From Agarilytica rhodophyticola (GTDB lineage Bacteria; Pseudomonadota; Gammaproteobacteria; Pseudomonadales; Cellvibrionaceae): a DNA stretch of 64,000 bases. Below the pieces are notes generated by a model. That model made no database searches and was not told where the DNA came from. It saw only the letters and a program-made list of their open reading frames with translations. A program made the translations under genes and the position numbers. Positions 12,496 through 21,848 of the stretch are shown here, one piece after another (position 1 is the first letter of the stretch; each line of letters begins with the position of its first letter). Location of the stretch: assembly GCF_002157225.2 (NCBI RefSeq), contig NZ_CP020038.1, positions 2,572,501 to 2,636,500 on the forward strand, given 5' to 3'.

Positions 12496-12654
12496 TATAT
12501 ATAACTGACACTACAAAAAATAATGGCTCAGTAATACTGTAATGTTGAGCAAGGTAGTTAGTGTGTGGTAGGGCTGAAAGTTAATTTGACCCGAGTCATT
12601 AATAGGACAAGATTATCGACTTAATCGTTTTTTTTGGTCGGTTTCTGAATAGAT

Positions 12655-13293
12655 ATGAGGATTTATCCTGTGAGTAGAGATTTTCTAATACTATCACGTG
12701 CTGTACTTATGGCATGTATTTTTGCAATTAGTGCATGTTCCTCTGTAGTTCGCACTGATGTGCAGACCTTCCGTGACGAAAACGCTTCGTTCTCCACTGG
12801 CACTATAAGAGTGGCAACTGAAAGTGATGAAGCCCCCGAAACCCTTGAATTTCGTTACTATAAAGATAAGTTAGAACAACGCTTAAGTTCACTGGGCTAT
12901 ACCCCTACAGAAGATGAAAACGCCCAGTTCATTGCTAAATTAGGTTATAGCGTCAGCCGCCAAGAAAAAGACAAACCTCATAGTCGTGTGCTGATCGGCG
13001 GCCAATTTGGTTATGGCTATGGTTACCCTTACTCCAGAGGTTCGGTATTACTCAGTGATGGCGGCGGTGCTGAGTTCGAATATGTTAGAGAGTTGTCTCT
13101 TGCCATAAATCAGCCGGAAGCGGCGAAAAAAGATAGTAATGTTATTCAAATTAAAGCTGTCAGTGTCGGTAATTGTGAGCATCTAACGGTGGTTTATGAT
13201 GAAATGTTAGACGCTATCTTCGCTAATTTTATGCGCTCTGATGGTTCAATTGAGCGCATTGCTATCAAAGATGCCGAGGTGGCTTGTCCATAG
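12655..13293 (+). CDS. DUF4136-like lipoprotein
   Basis: A 212-residue predicted lipoprotein. The N-terminus has a hydrophobic stretch ending in a lipobox ISAC with Cys28. The rest resembles the DUF4136 family of small envelope lipoproteins: a region around TIRVATESDEAPETLEF, a helix with YYKDKLEQRLSSLGY, and a Gly/Tyr-rich stretch (GYGYGYPYSRG). The function is unknown. Separated by 150 bases from the STAS gene and 250 from the FHA gene, it is probably its own transcription unit. Assignment to DUF4136 is by resemblance only. Confidence 0.75.
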   Translation: MRIYPVSRDFLILSRAVLMACIFAISACSSVVRTDVQTFRDENASFSTGTIRVATESDEAPETLEFRYYKDKLEQRLSSLGYTPTEDENAQFIAKLGYSVSRQEKDKPHSRVLIGGQFGYGYGYPYSRGSVLLSDGGGAEFEYVRELSLAINQPEAAKKDSNVIQIKAVSVGNCEHLTVVYDEMLDAIFANFMRSDGSIERIAIKDAEVACP

Positions 13294-13541
13294 ATGTGCC
13301 TGGGTTTTCGTCCCATTTTACTTTAGCTTATTTAAGTGAGGTGTTGAGCTTGTATGGCTTAGCCCTCTCTTAGTTTTCTCTCCCGCTGTCGAGCCTTTCC
13401 CATTCTTTTTTGCTTCTATTATGTTAACTGGCCCTAGCTTGAAAGACATATTATTATGTTCTGGCGGCTAATAGTCTCATACAATAAAATACTTCGAGAC
13501 TCACCATATGATAACAACGAAAATAGGGTATATCGAAAGTA

Positions 13542-13895
13542 ATGGCTTACTTAAGACACTATTGGAATGGCAATGTCGTTTCTATGTATGAAATAAAAGA
13601 GACGGTATTACTTGGGCGACATCCTACGTGCAATATTACCATCGATGATCCTACTATCAGTTCATCTCATGCAAAGTTGACACTTACTTCTGAGAATTGT
13701 CGATTAGAAGATACAGATAGTACCAATGGCATTCGACTCAATGGCAAACAGATATCGAGCGCGATTTTAAGCGCAGGTGCTATCTTCGCGATTGGCACCC
13801 ATGAATTTGAATATTTGCAGGAAATTCCTCACGATCTTGATAAAACGTTAGAGATCAAAAAAAGCTGGATACCTGGCGTTTACTTTGCCAGATAA
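13542..13895 (+). CDS. FHA-domain protein (first of a pair)
   Basis: A 117-residue protein consisting almost only of an FHA domain, which binds phosphothreonine peptides. Key residues are visible: GR in LLGRHPTCN, Ser-Ser-His in TISSSHAKL, and the Asn-Gly in DSTNGIRLNG. It lies 30 bases upstream of a membrane Ser/Thr kinase gene, and a second FHA gene follows that kinase, so the FHA proteins are likely readers or substrates of the kinase. There is no signal peptide, so it should be cytoplasmic. Confidence 0.92.
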   Translation: MAYLRHYWNGNVVSMYEIKETVLLGRHPTCNITIDDPTISSSHAKLTLTSENCRLEDTDSTNGIRLNGKQISSAILSAGAIFAIGTHEFEYLQEIPHDLDKTLEIKKSWIPGVYFAR

Positions 13896-13925
13896 TGCCT
13901 GACTGTCATTAGTGAAGATAAAGTA

Positions 13926-16397
13926 GTGAAAAAAACTTTTATAGCGATTGAAAAAGCCCTCACTATGCTCGCCGTATTGGTAAGCCATGTTAACTTTCGA
14001 GGTGTTATTATAATTTTTGGCTTGGCACTAGTGGTGTGTGCGCCGCGAGTGCACCTTTTTTCTGCAATTGATAACACCATTATCAAAGCTAGTAGTTATT
14101 TGTTTGCACCTCCTTTGGGATCATCGGGTATTGCCATCGTTGAAGTGCCGAAAGAAGAGATTGCCATTTGGCAATCAGACATCCATTCATCAGGAAAGTT
14201 GGCGGCATTACTTTCGAATATTGTCAATGGCGCGAATAGTACGGTTGGTCTAATTCTTCAGCAGCCCATTGATGAGGGTGCTGGGGCTGCTGATACCTTA
14301 ATCGAAACCTATATTCAAGGCGCATCTAACGATACCCCCTATCGTAAGGCTAAAGCGTTAGTAGATCGCAAGTTTTTGTTAAAAGATTACCTTAATAATT
14401 CTCGTGTGGTTGTCGGTGTGGAAGGTTTTTTTTTCGCCGGTCAAAAACCTACTGTCATTGAGCAAACTTACGATAGACATGTTTTTTCTCCCGTCTTAAA
14501 GGAAGTTATTTGGCCCTATTGCAAGTATTGTTTTTCAACGGCGAAAAGCGTCGAGGTTGCGCGCCCTTCTTTTGAACAATTTACCCTGACCAATTCACTA
14601 TCATCACAATATCAAGCGTTGTTTTATGATGACAACAACAGCGTCTTTAGTGATTTTTTTATTCAGCTTTTAAAAACTATCGAGAATGTTTCAGATAGTG
14701 AAAATTTAATATGGCAAAAAGGCCAAGCTCTTACTATAGGAACATTAAACCTGCCTTTATCCAATGACGGTAGCTTTATTCCCCTGCATTCCTTATCCAA
14801 TCGTATGGCTCCTATCGTCAATACTATTGCGTTAAATGAGGCTCTGGCACGTAGCGCATTTCCAGAATTTATTTTAATTGCCCAGCAGGGTAGCCGCAGT
14901 GCTGATATGTTAGCCAAAGCACTTTATAGTGTTAAGCATGATGCCGTTGTTTACTCACCTTGGTGGTCTAACATAGTGTTGATGGCCTTAGTATTTATGG
15001 TCACTCTTTATTTGGGCTTACTGGTAATTAGGATTACGCCTCGTACAGCAGGATTAATTTCTTTTTTCTTAAGCATCACAATAATTTTAAGCCAAATTCT
15101 TATTATCGCTTCCCATCGAGTATGGCTACCTCTAGCCCTTGTTGTGGTATGGCTGATTGTTGGACATTTCGCTCTCTCTATCTGGATGATTAAAAAGCGC
15201 CGTATACAAGGCAATATTGATAGAGCTGATGGTATTTGTATTAAACAGGCTCGCCAATTTATCGAGCAACAGGAGTTGAATTTAGCTTTGGAACAGCTAA
15301 CGGATTGCTCTCTAGACGAGCCATTATTACAAACGCTTTACGATATTTCTGATGCCTATGCTGAGCAAAAACAATATCAGCAAGCAATTGATGTGATGCG
15401 TATGGTACGCAGCAAGCGCAAATCTTATAAGGATGCTGAGCAAAAATTAAAAGTCTTAAACACGATGCTTAAGTCTTCTTCGAACGTGGATCAAGAAGAT
15501 AATTTACAGAAGACAACAGCCATTACCACAGCCCAAACGGATCGAAGAATTATCGGCCGCTATGAACTTGAAGGGGAACTGGGTAGAGGGGCGATGGGAC
15601 GTGTGTTTTTAGGCTTTGATCCAAAAATTGCGCGGCGGGTTGCCATTAAAACTCTCAGCTATGATCAATTTAAAGATAAAAATAGTAATGAGCTAAAACA
15701 GCGTTTTTTCCGCGAGGCGGAGGCAGCAGGTCGACTCAATCATCCCGCTATTGTTTCAGTATTTGATGTAGGTGAAGAAAGCGATTTAGCATTTATCGCT
15801 ATGGATTTTGCTGAAGGTAAAGCATTAAATAACTTTGTCAGTGAAGATAATTTATTACCTGTTTTCGAAGTCTATCGTGTTGTTTGTGATGTCGCACAAG
15901 CACTCGCTTATGCTCATGATAGTAATGTGGTACATCGTGATGTTAAGCCCGGTAATATTATCTACAATCCCTCACCTTATCAGGTCAAAGTGACAGACTT
16001 TGGTATTGCTCGGCTGGTAGATAATTCTAAGACAAGTACCGGAGAAATCCTCGGTAGTCCACTTTATATGGCACCGGAGCAGCTTAAAGGTAAGAAAGTA
16101 AATCGAGCGGCAGATATCTTTAGTCTGGGTGTGACTTTTTATCAATTACTCACAGGGCGTTTGCCTTATCATGGTAGTAATTTGGCGGCGTTGACTTACG
16201 AAATTATTTACGGCAAGCATAAGAACGTTCGTTCAATACGTAAGGATTTGCCCGCAAGTGCCTCACGCATTATTAATCAGGCCTTACAAAAAGACCCTGA
16301 TGATCGTTATGAGACTGCTGCGGAAATGGCTTTGGTATTGAAAAAAGCCATAAAACGAGATTTCTCAGCAGAAGCAAAACAAATTGGTTACGTATAA
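13926..16397 (+). CDS. Transmembrane Ser/Thr protein kinase with CHASE2-like sensor
   Basis: An 823-residue membrane kinase. The layout is one N-terminal membrane helix (about 26-42), a roughly 300-residue extracytoplasmic region, three closely spaced membrane helices (about 350-420), a helical TPR-like segment (about 440-520) and a eukaryotic-type kinase domain (about 545-815). One helix plus a large outer domain plus three helices is the standard CHASE2 arrangement, though the sensor sequence is divergent. The kinase has an intact glycine loop (GRGAMGRVFLG), VAIK lysine, HRDVKPGN catalytic loop, DFGIAR and an APE motif, with Ser/Thr residues in the activation segment (SKTSTGEILGSP). The start is GTG. 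It is flanked by FHA genes on both sides, forming a compact phospho-signalling cluster. The signal sensed is unknown. Confidence 0.9.
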   Translation: MKKTFIAIEKALTMLAVLVSHVNFRGVIIIFGLALVVCAPRVHLFSAIDNTIIKASSYLFAPPLGSSGIAIVEVPKEEIAIWQSDIHSSGKLAALLSNIVNGANSTVGLILQQPIDEGAGAADTLIETYIQGASNDTPYRKAKALVDRKFLLKDYLNNSRVVVGVEGFFFAGQKPTVIEQTYDRHVFSPVLKEVIWPYCKYCFSTAKSVEVARPSFEQFTLTNSLSSQYQALFYDDNNSVFSDFFIQLLKTIENVSDSENLIWQKGQALTIGTLNLPLSNDGSFIPLHSLSNRMAPIVNTIALNEALARSAFPEFILIAQQGSRSADMLAKALYSVKHDAVVYSPWWSNIVLMALVFMVTLYLGLLVIRITPRTAGLISFFLSITIILSQILIIASHRVWLPLALVVVWLIVGHFALSIWMIKKRRIQGNIDRADGICIKQARQFIEQQELNLALEQLTDCSLDEPLLQTLYDISDAYAEQKQYQQAIDVMRMVRSKRKSYKDAEQKLKVLNTMLKSSSNVDQEDNLQKTTAITTAQTDRRIIGRYELEGELGRGAMGRVFLGFDPKIARRVAIKTLSYDQFKDKNSNELKQRFFREAEAAGRLNHPAIVSVFDVGEESDLAFIAMDFAEGKALNNFVSEDNLLPVFEVYRVVCDVAQALAYAHDSNVVHRDVKPGNIIYNPSPYQVKVTDFGIARLVDNSKTSTGEILGSPLYMAPEQLKGKKVNRAADIFSLGVTFYQLLTGRLPYHGSNLAALTYEIIYGKHKNVRSIRKDLPASASRIINQALQKDPDDRYETAAEMALVLKKAIKRDFSAEAKQIGYV

Positions 16398-16444
16398 ATT
16401 TCTTATAAAATATCACGTATTAGGTTTATAGAGGTGAAGTGATT

Positions 16445-16795
16445 ATGACAGTGCTAGCACAGTTGGTTGATGGGGTAGTGGCCCATAAATTTAATATTGG
16501 TTCCGATAAGCTTACTATAGGCCGTATGCCTGACTGTGATATTATTATCGAGGATTCCTCCGTTAGTTCGCGTCATGCGGCTTTACAAGCGGTACCTAAC
16601 CCAGATTTCCCCGATACGGTGGAATATTTTATTGAAGATTTAAACAGTACTAATGGCACCAGTGTCAACGGTGAAAAAATTGAAGGTAGGGTGCAGCTAC
16701 ATCACAGCGATGAAGTGACTATTGCTTGGAATACTTTTAAATTTATTGATGAGCATTCGGTTAATTTATCGCAAACAGCCCATATACTAAAATAA
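16445..16795 (+). CDS. FHA-domain protein (second of a pair)
   Basis: A 116-residue single FHA-domain protein with GRMPDCD, SSVSSRHAAL and DLNSTNGTSVNG, the residues that bind phosphothreonine. I prefer the ATG at 16445 over the GTG two codons earlier because GAGGTG lies about eight bases before the ATG. It follows the CHASE2-like kinase by 48 bases and is probably in the same operon. It differs clearly from the first FHA protein, so the two are unlikely to be recent duplicates and may read different phosphosites. Confidence 0.92.
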   Translation: MTVLAQLVDGVVAHKFNIGSDKLTIGRMPDCDIIIEDSSVSSRHAALQAVPNPDFPDTVEYFIEDLNSTNGTSVNGEKIEGRVQLHHSDEVTIAWNTFKFIDEHSVNLSQTAHILK

Positions 16796-16864
16796 TCTGT
16801 AGTTTTTACATTCGATAATTCGGTAGTTCTCTTGATTGTCTGGTGATCAAACTACTAATAAATA

Positions 16865-16886
16865 GGGCTGCAAGTCATTGCAGCCC
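16865..16886 (-). terminator. Hairpin terminator between FHA gene and RNase II gene
   Basis: Nine-base-pair perfect stem GGGCTGCAA / TTGCAGCCC with a 4-nt loop. On the minus strand it is followed by TATTTATTA, so it suits the 3' end of the RNase II transcript. It may also stop the convergent FHA transcript. Confidence 0.6.
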
Positions 16887-16922
16887 ATGACTATCTCAAT
16901 TCTTAATACGTTACCAGACTGC

Positions 16923-18893
16923 TTAAGCACTCACGGTCTCATCGACCACCGTCTCTTGCTTTTTGACAACCAGCTCAAAGGCAATACGCCTCTTTGTCTG
17001 ATCTACGGATTTAATTTTAATCTCGACACTTTTGCCTAAATAATACAATTCCTTATCCACAGTTAAGGTCATGCGCTTAGCGTCGTATTTTTTTTCTTTA
17101 TCCTTGCCAAACAAGATGAAACCCTCAATGCCATTATCATCAAGTTTAACGCCGAAACCGTGTTGGGTGACAATACGAATAGTACCGCGTGCCTGTTGGC
17201 CTATTTGTTTCTTTGTATATTCTAAAAGTAGCCATTGATAAAGTTCACGATCTGCTTGTTTACCATTTTGTAGGGTTTCTGAAAGTTTCTCTAAATCTCT
17301 CTCAGAAAGCTTTTTAACTGACTTTTGGTGGATAATATGTTGAAGACACCAGTGGTTATAAAGATCCGCAAAACGTCTTATCGGTGAAGTTAAGGTACTG
17401 TAAATAGGCAGGCCCATGCCTAAATGAGGGGCCTTTGTGGCACTCAACTCGGAACTTACCATCATTCGCCGTAAGGCCAAACTGAGATTTGGCGCTTCGC
17501 CTTTGCTATCTAATGTGCTGAAAAGTTTTACTTGCTCTTCGAGAGTGTTGAGATCATCGTGAACAATGTTTTCTTCTTTTAATAGCGCTTTGACTTCGCC
17601 TAGACGATCTGGACGGAATCCAGGGTGAACCACAAACAGGCCAGTATTATGCTGCGAAAGTAGTTCTGCGCCACAGATATTCGTAGCCAACATCGCTTCT
17701 TCGACAATCTGATGTGCTGCATTTCTTGGCCGTGCCTTGATTTCTTGAATATGACCTTGTTCGTCGAATTGGTAGTCATAATCTATTTGGTCTTGTACTA
17801 CCAAAAAATGTCGCTCACGATATTGGCGTCTTATTACAGAAAGGTCATGTAACTGTTTGAGTATGACCTTGCATTCTTCGGGCACTGAATCCTGGTCGCT
17901 TTCAATAAAGGCGCCAACGTCTTCATAGCTAAGCTTGTGTTTAGATTCAATATAAGCGAACTCGAAGTTTGAACTAAGCACTTCTCCGTCTTGATTGAAT
18001 TCAATATGGCACACTAACGCGGGACGCTTTTTCTGAGGCTCCAAAGAAAAGCAGTGATGGCTCAGCTGAATAGGGAACATCGGCACTAGGCCACCGGGCA
18101 AATATACGGTTTGTCCATTTTTTAAGCTGGCATTCGCGAGCGGCGAATTTTGAGGAATAAAACTCGATGGATCAGCAATGGCCACGTGCAGTAAAGAAAC
18201 ATTGTGACCTTCTCGCTCTACAGATTCGATGGCGATGGCATCATCCATATCTTTAGTATTGGCCGCATCGATAGTGACAAAAGGTAGATGACTCAAGTCG
18301 GAGCGATTATCAAGATCAAGGTCACTAAACTGCTTTTCAACAGCCTTAGTTTGATTATTTTGGGCCTTATCTTCAGGCTGATTGAGATTATATTTGGCCT
18401 TTGTGTACTTCAATTCAAAGCGCGCTTCGTCATCGCGTCCCACCCGCTCGACGATTTTTGCCGAAGGTTTACCTTCGCGGAAGGGGTGTTGTAGCATCTT
18501 AGCCACCACATAGTCCCCTTCCTTACATTTGCTGCGAGATTTTGGCGGCAGAAAAATCCAACGACTCGATTGGATGCCTGAAGGCTCAACAAAGTGTGCG
18601 TTGCCTTTAACACGATAGCGTCCGATAAAGCGGTCAAGAGCCGGCGTCAGTAGTTTTTCTAAATCAGCCTCCAGTTTATCTTTATCGTTTTTCTTGAGGC
18701 TAACATGGACGATATCGCCCGGTATTACTCTCTGCATTTTGTCAGGCGAAAGAAAAGCATCCCGTCCGTCGTCTAATCTGACAAAACCGAACCGGCCGTT
18801 ACTGCCGACGACAGTACCACTGCCATATTCTTTTGACGCTTGAATGTCTTTTTTTAGCTGTGAGAGTTGGCTTATTGCATCGTTGTTGAGCAT
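16923..18893 (-). CDS. rnb: Exoribonuclease II (RNB family)
   Basis: A 656-residue 3'-5' exoribonuclease that degrades single-stranded RNA. The length and layout (N-terminal cold-shock-like parts, a central RNB domain, a C-terminal S1 domain) match RNase II rather than the longer RNase R. The catalytic block TIDAANTKDMDDAI carries the metal-binding aspartates, and the second RNB signature is SPIRRFADLYNH. The S1-like end includes QHGFGVKLDDNGIEGFI. It stands alone on the minus strand. E. coli Rnb is 644 residues. The symbol is given by family resemblance. Confidence 0.9.
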   Translation of the reverse strand: MLNNDAISQLSQLKKDIQASKEYGSGTVVGSNGRFGFVRLDDGRDAFLSPDKMQRVIPGDIVHVSLKKNDKDKLEADLEKLLTPALDRFIGRYRVKGNAHFVEPSGIQSSRWIFLPPKSRSKCKEGDYVVAKMLQHPFREGKPSAKIVERVGRDDEARFELKYTKAKYNLNQPEDKAQNNQTKAVEKQFSDLDLDNRSDLSHLPFVTIDAANTKDMDDAIAIESVEREGHNVSLLHVAIADPSSFIPQNSPLANASLKNGQTVYLPGGLVPMFPIQLSHHCFSLEPQKKRPALVCHIEFNQDGEVLSSNFEFAYIESKHKLSYEDVGAFIESDQDSVPEECKVILKQLHDLSVIRRQYRERHFLVVQDQIDYDYQFDEQGHIQEIKARPRNAAHQIVEEAMLATNICGAELLSQHNTGLFVVHPGFRPDRLGEVKALLKEENIVHDDLNTLEEQVKLFSTLDSKGEAPNLSLALRRMMVSSELSATKAPHLGMGLPIYSTLTSPIRRFADLYNHWCLQHIIHQKSVKKLSERDLEKLSETLQNGKQADRELYQWLLLEYTKKQIGQQARGTIRIVTQHGFGVKLDDNGIEGFILFGKDKEKKYDAKRMTLTVDKELYYLGKSVEIKIKSVDQTKRRIAFELVVKKQETVVDETVSA

Positions 18894-19349
18894 TCTTGTG
18901 AACCTTGAAAACTAAAGCGCGCGATTCTAGCAGAAAACTGAACCGTCTTGGGATGGTTATACACAAACTTTAACCGTAAAATTTACTCGAAAATGAAAAA
19001 TCCTCCTATTAATACCCGAATTCCTCGTATCGTGCACAGTTTTATTCACCTTTATTTTTACTGCTTAACGTATAAAGTTTTGAGATGAATTGTTTGCCAG
19101 TGCTGAATTATGCTTGGCATATAGAGGTTTGCTTGGCGCGAAAGGTAACCTCTTAGGTTTAGGCTAGCGATACCGCGGCCTCGCCTATTGCCAATTGGCG
19201 CTAGAGCTTATTTTTCGATAAGTATATACTTTTATCTAGTTTTATCCCGGTCATAGTGGCTATTACTTATACATTATTTTCACTTACACATAATAGATAC
19301 TTGCACATAGCCGTGGCTATTGCTCAACACCATATGGAGTCAAACATAT
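18894..19349. other. Divergent intergenic region, no gene seen
   Basis: About 455 bases between the RNase II gene and the peroxiredoxin-like gene, to which it must supply both promoters. It contains a short palindrome GCCAATTGGC near 19190. No coding frame or RNA gene is convincing. A TTG-started extension of the downstream frame from 19320 is possible but lacks a ribosome site. Confidence 0.5.
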
Positions 19350-20000
19350 ATGAGTGATCTCATACATATAATAAATAAAAAAACTTTTACCCTCATAGCA
19401 TCTTTCATCATGAGCATATGCTGCCTTTCTGCTTATGCGGATAAAGTACCTGAGGATGCCGCCAAGGTTTGTCCGATTAAAGTAGGGCAAGAGATACCTA
19501 AGGTGACACTTCAAGGTATTGATGGTAAGAATGTTGATTTAGCCGCTAAAATAGGCGAAAAGCCCACTGTATTAGTGTTTTATCGCGGTGGTTGGTGTCC
19601 CTATTGCAACGTGCATTTGGGAGAGTTGAAAACCATAGAGAGTGATTTAAAAGCAATGGGCTATCAAATCGTGGCGATTAGCCCCGATTTACCCAAGAAC
19701 CTCAAGCAAAGCATGGATAAAAATGAGATCAGCTATACGTTACTATCGGATTCCAAGGCCACAGCTGTTAAAGCTATGGGCTTAGCCTTCAAAGTGGATG
19801 CTGAAACGTATAAAAAGTATCTGGGTTACAATATCGACCTAGAGGAAGCGTCTGGTGAAAAACATCATATCTTACCTGTGCCGGCAGCACTTATTACCGA
19901 TACTTCAGGTAAAGTGCGTTTCTCTTTTCACAGTCCCGATTACAAGGTGCGTATCGATACCGACGTGCTGTTAGCAGCAGCAAAATCGGCTCTTAAGTAG
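19350..20000 (+). CDS. Exported peroxiredoxin-like (AhpC/TSA-type thioredoxin-fold) protein
   Basis: A 216-residue thioredoxin-fold protein of the AhpC/TSA type. The first 30 residues look like a signal peptide ending in LSAYA, so it is probably periplasmic. The active site is GGWCPYCN (Cys83 and Cys86 from this start), followed by VAISPD and a late ILPVPAALITD segment, as in the peroxiredoxin-like family. Such proteins reduce peroxides or act as thiol oxidoreductases; the substrate is not known. The ATG at 19350 is preferred because GGAG lies 10 bases upstream. It appears to be a single-gene unit with a hairpin after its stop. Confidence 0.85.
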   Translation: MSDLIHIINKKTFTLIASFIMSICCLSAYADKVPEDAAKVCPIKVGQEIPKVTLQGIDGKNVDLAAKIGEKPTVLVFYRGGWCPYCNVHLGELKTIESDLKAMGYQIVAISPDLPKNLKQSMDKNEISYTLLSDSKATAVKAMGLAFKVDAETYKKYLGYNIDLEEASGEKHHILPVPAALITDTSGKVRFSFHSPDYKVRIDTDVLLAAAKSALK

Positions 20001-20024
20001 TTTTACCCACGCTATTTAAAAATC

Positions 20025-20062
20025 AAGCAAAATAAAGGCTGTATTTGGCCTTTTATTTTGCT
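20025..20062 (+). terminator. Hairpin after the peroxiredoxin-like gene
   Basis: Long inverted repeat (20025-20039 with 20048-20062) around AAGCAAAATAAAGGC, with one bulged base. The T-rich descending arm suits a terminator, though no long T-run follows. Confidence 0.6.
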
Positions 20063-20133
20063 TCATCTATACTTCTCGTCCTCATAAGCACTTTGTCCTT
20101 GCTATCTTAAAAAACTAAATATCAATAATCTCT

Positions 20134-20598
20134 ATGTTTCATATCGCCTTGTATGAGCCTCAAATTGCCCCTAATACCGGCAACATTATCCGACTTATTG
20201 CCAACAATGGTTGCCATTTACATCTGATAGAGCCTCTAGGTTTCGATCTCGATGAGAAAAAAGTGAGGAGGGCTGGACTTGATTATCGTGATTTAGCCAA
20301 TGTCAGCCGTCACCAGAATTATCAGGCTTTTCTTAAAGCAGTAGAGGGTCGAAGGATCTTTGCATGTACTACCAAAGGGACCCGGTCTCACGATAAAGCG
20401 GGCTTTCAAGTAGGAGATGTCCTATTGTTTGGTTCGGAAACCGCCGGCTTGCCGCCTGCAGTTATGGACAGTTTTAATCCGCAGGATCGCTTACGCATCC
20501 CTATGTTAGAAAACAACCGCAGTATGAACTTATCTAATGCGGTCGCTATTATTAGTTATGAAGCGTGGCGGCAAAATAACTTCGAAGGTGGTTTTTAG
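20134..20598 (+). CDS. trmL: tRNA (cytidine/uridine-34 2'-O)-methyltransferase TrmL
   Basis: TrmL methylates the 2'-OH of the wobble base of the tRNA-Leu isoacceptors CmAA and cmnm5UmAA, using S-adenosylmethionine. The 154-residue length is typical. The SPOUT-fold signatures are present: [14 protein letters not shown] at the start, GSETAGLP in the middle and a C-terminal knot segment with IPML and [11 protein letters not shown]. It seems to be monocistronic. The match to the family is strong over the full length. Confidence 0.96.
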   Translation: MFHIALYEPQIAPNTGNIIRLIANNGCHLHLIEPLGFDLDEKKVRRAGLDYRDLANVSRHQNYQAFLKAVEGRRIFACTTKGTRSHDKAGFQVGDVLLFGSETAGLPPAVMDSFNPQDRLRIPMLENNRSMNLSNAVAIISYEAWRQNNFEGGF

Positions 20599-20918
20599 AT
20601 ACCTGTTCTTTGCTCTTGCCTTCAGCTTATGTAGTAATATGTGCCGTTAAGGCGCTTGCTTGCCTCCGGACGCAAAGAGAATTCCTGCGCGTATTCTAAG
20701 CTCAATATCTTTGTGATCAGGCAGAGTTCTTGTCTGCCTCTGTCACTGTTCTCTAAATTCTGTGCTTTTCGGCGAAATTATATTCACGGTCTATACTTTA
20801 ACCTGAAAGATTCATTTAGATAGCTACGTGTTTAAATTCTAAAGATGTTTTGTTTTTATTTAACAGTTGATAGTGGCCCTAAGTGTGACAATGCAAGCGG
20901 CTAGAGGAGCCCGGCAAA
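20599..20918. other. Region upstream of the MSHA operon
   Basis: About 320 bases before mshI, likely holding its promoter. A small inverted repeat AGGCAGA / TCTGCCT (20719-20725 with 20733-20739) is present. A 60-codon frame at 20641 shows no family features and I do not call it. Confidence 0.5.
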
Positions 20919-21848
20919 GTGGATTGGTTGGATAAAATTAGTGCAAAAAAAGGCGCTGTCGGTATTGAGATAATCACAGAGGGCTTAGCGCTGGTTGCCA
21001 AGGGCTGCTTTGGAGAGAAAAACGATATAGATCTGGTACATGTCATTCACTGCGAGCAAAAGCAAGATAAGCTTGCCCATGAGTTGAATCACTTCGTCAA
21101 CAAAGCAAAAATACATAAGCGTTTGTGCCATCTAATTCTAAGTCCCGCAGACTATCAGTTATTACTTATCGAAGCACCCGATGTCGACGATACAGACCTG
21201 CGTGAGGCGGCCCGTTGGCGTATTAAAGATTTGATTTCAACCCCTCTTGAGAAAGTCGTTGTGGATGTTTTCAGATTGCCGGACGATGCTAGTCGATCAG
21301 CTAAAAAAATGGCCTACGTGGTGGTTACTGAGTTGGATCGGGTTAACGAGTTAATTGCTTTGATTAATGGCGCGGGTTTGACTTTGGCCTCGATAGATAT
21401 TGCAGAAATGGCACTGCGCAATATTGCGTTGATGGTTAACGATCAGATGCACGAGCGCGGTGTGGGAATTGTAAGGATATTTCAAGGCGGTGGTATCGTA
21501 TTGCTGTATCGAGAGGGTAATCTTTATTTATCCCGTCAATTTCAACTTAATTACAACGGGGGGTTGCTCGATGATTTACCCTGCGATGAATTAGCCTTAG
21601 AAATACAGCGTTCTATTGACTATTACGAGCGTCAGATGGGACTTGTGCCTCCAGGAGCTTTATATGTGGGGGGGGAAAATATTAGCGAAGATAAAATTTG
21701 TCAAGATTTTGCTCGTAACCTTACAGTACCGGCACAATTTCTCGATATTACACCAACAGTTGAATTTGTGGATGATATAGATAGTGCGATGACGCAATTA
21801 TGTCTAGGTGCTCTCGGAGGCGTTTATCGCGAATTAGCTGAGCCATGA
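20919..21848 (+). CDS. mshI: MSHA biogenesis protein MshI (PilM-like)
   Basis: A 309-residue cytoplasmic actin-like protein related to PilM. In type IV pilus machines PilM docks on the cytoplasmic tail of PilN and links the inner-membrane platform to the motor. Sequence signs: an N-terminal GAVGIEI-like start of the actin fold, EAARWRIKDLI, and a nucleotide-site region around GVGIVRIFQGGG. GTG start, with AGGAG a short way upstream. It opens a nearly gap-free operon of MSHA genes in which the next gene overlaps by four bases (ATGA). Confidence 0.88.
   Translation: MDWLDKISAKKGAVGIEIITEGLALVAKGCFGEKNDIDLVHVIHCEQKQDKLAHELNHFVNKAKIHKRLCHLILSPADYQLLLIEAPDVDDTDLREAARWRIKDLISTPLEKVVVDVFRLPDDASRSAKKMAYVVVTELDRVNELIALINGAGLTLASIDIAEMALRNIALMVNDQMHERGVGIVRIFQGGGIVLLYREGNLYLSRQFQLNYNGGLLDDLPCDELALEIQRSIDYYERQMGLVPPGALYVGGENISEDKICQDFARNLTVPAQFLDITPTVEFVDDIDSAMTQLCLGALGGVYRELAEP

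Noticed and set aside
13542-16795. Type VI secretion regulatory genes
   Set aside because: FHA and Ser/Thr kinase genes occur in type VI loci, but no tss genes are near.
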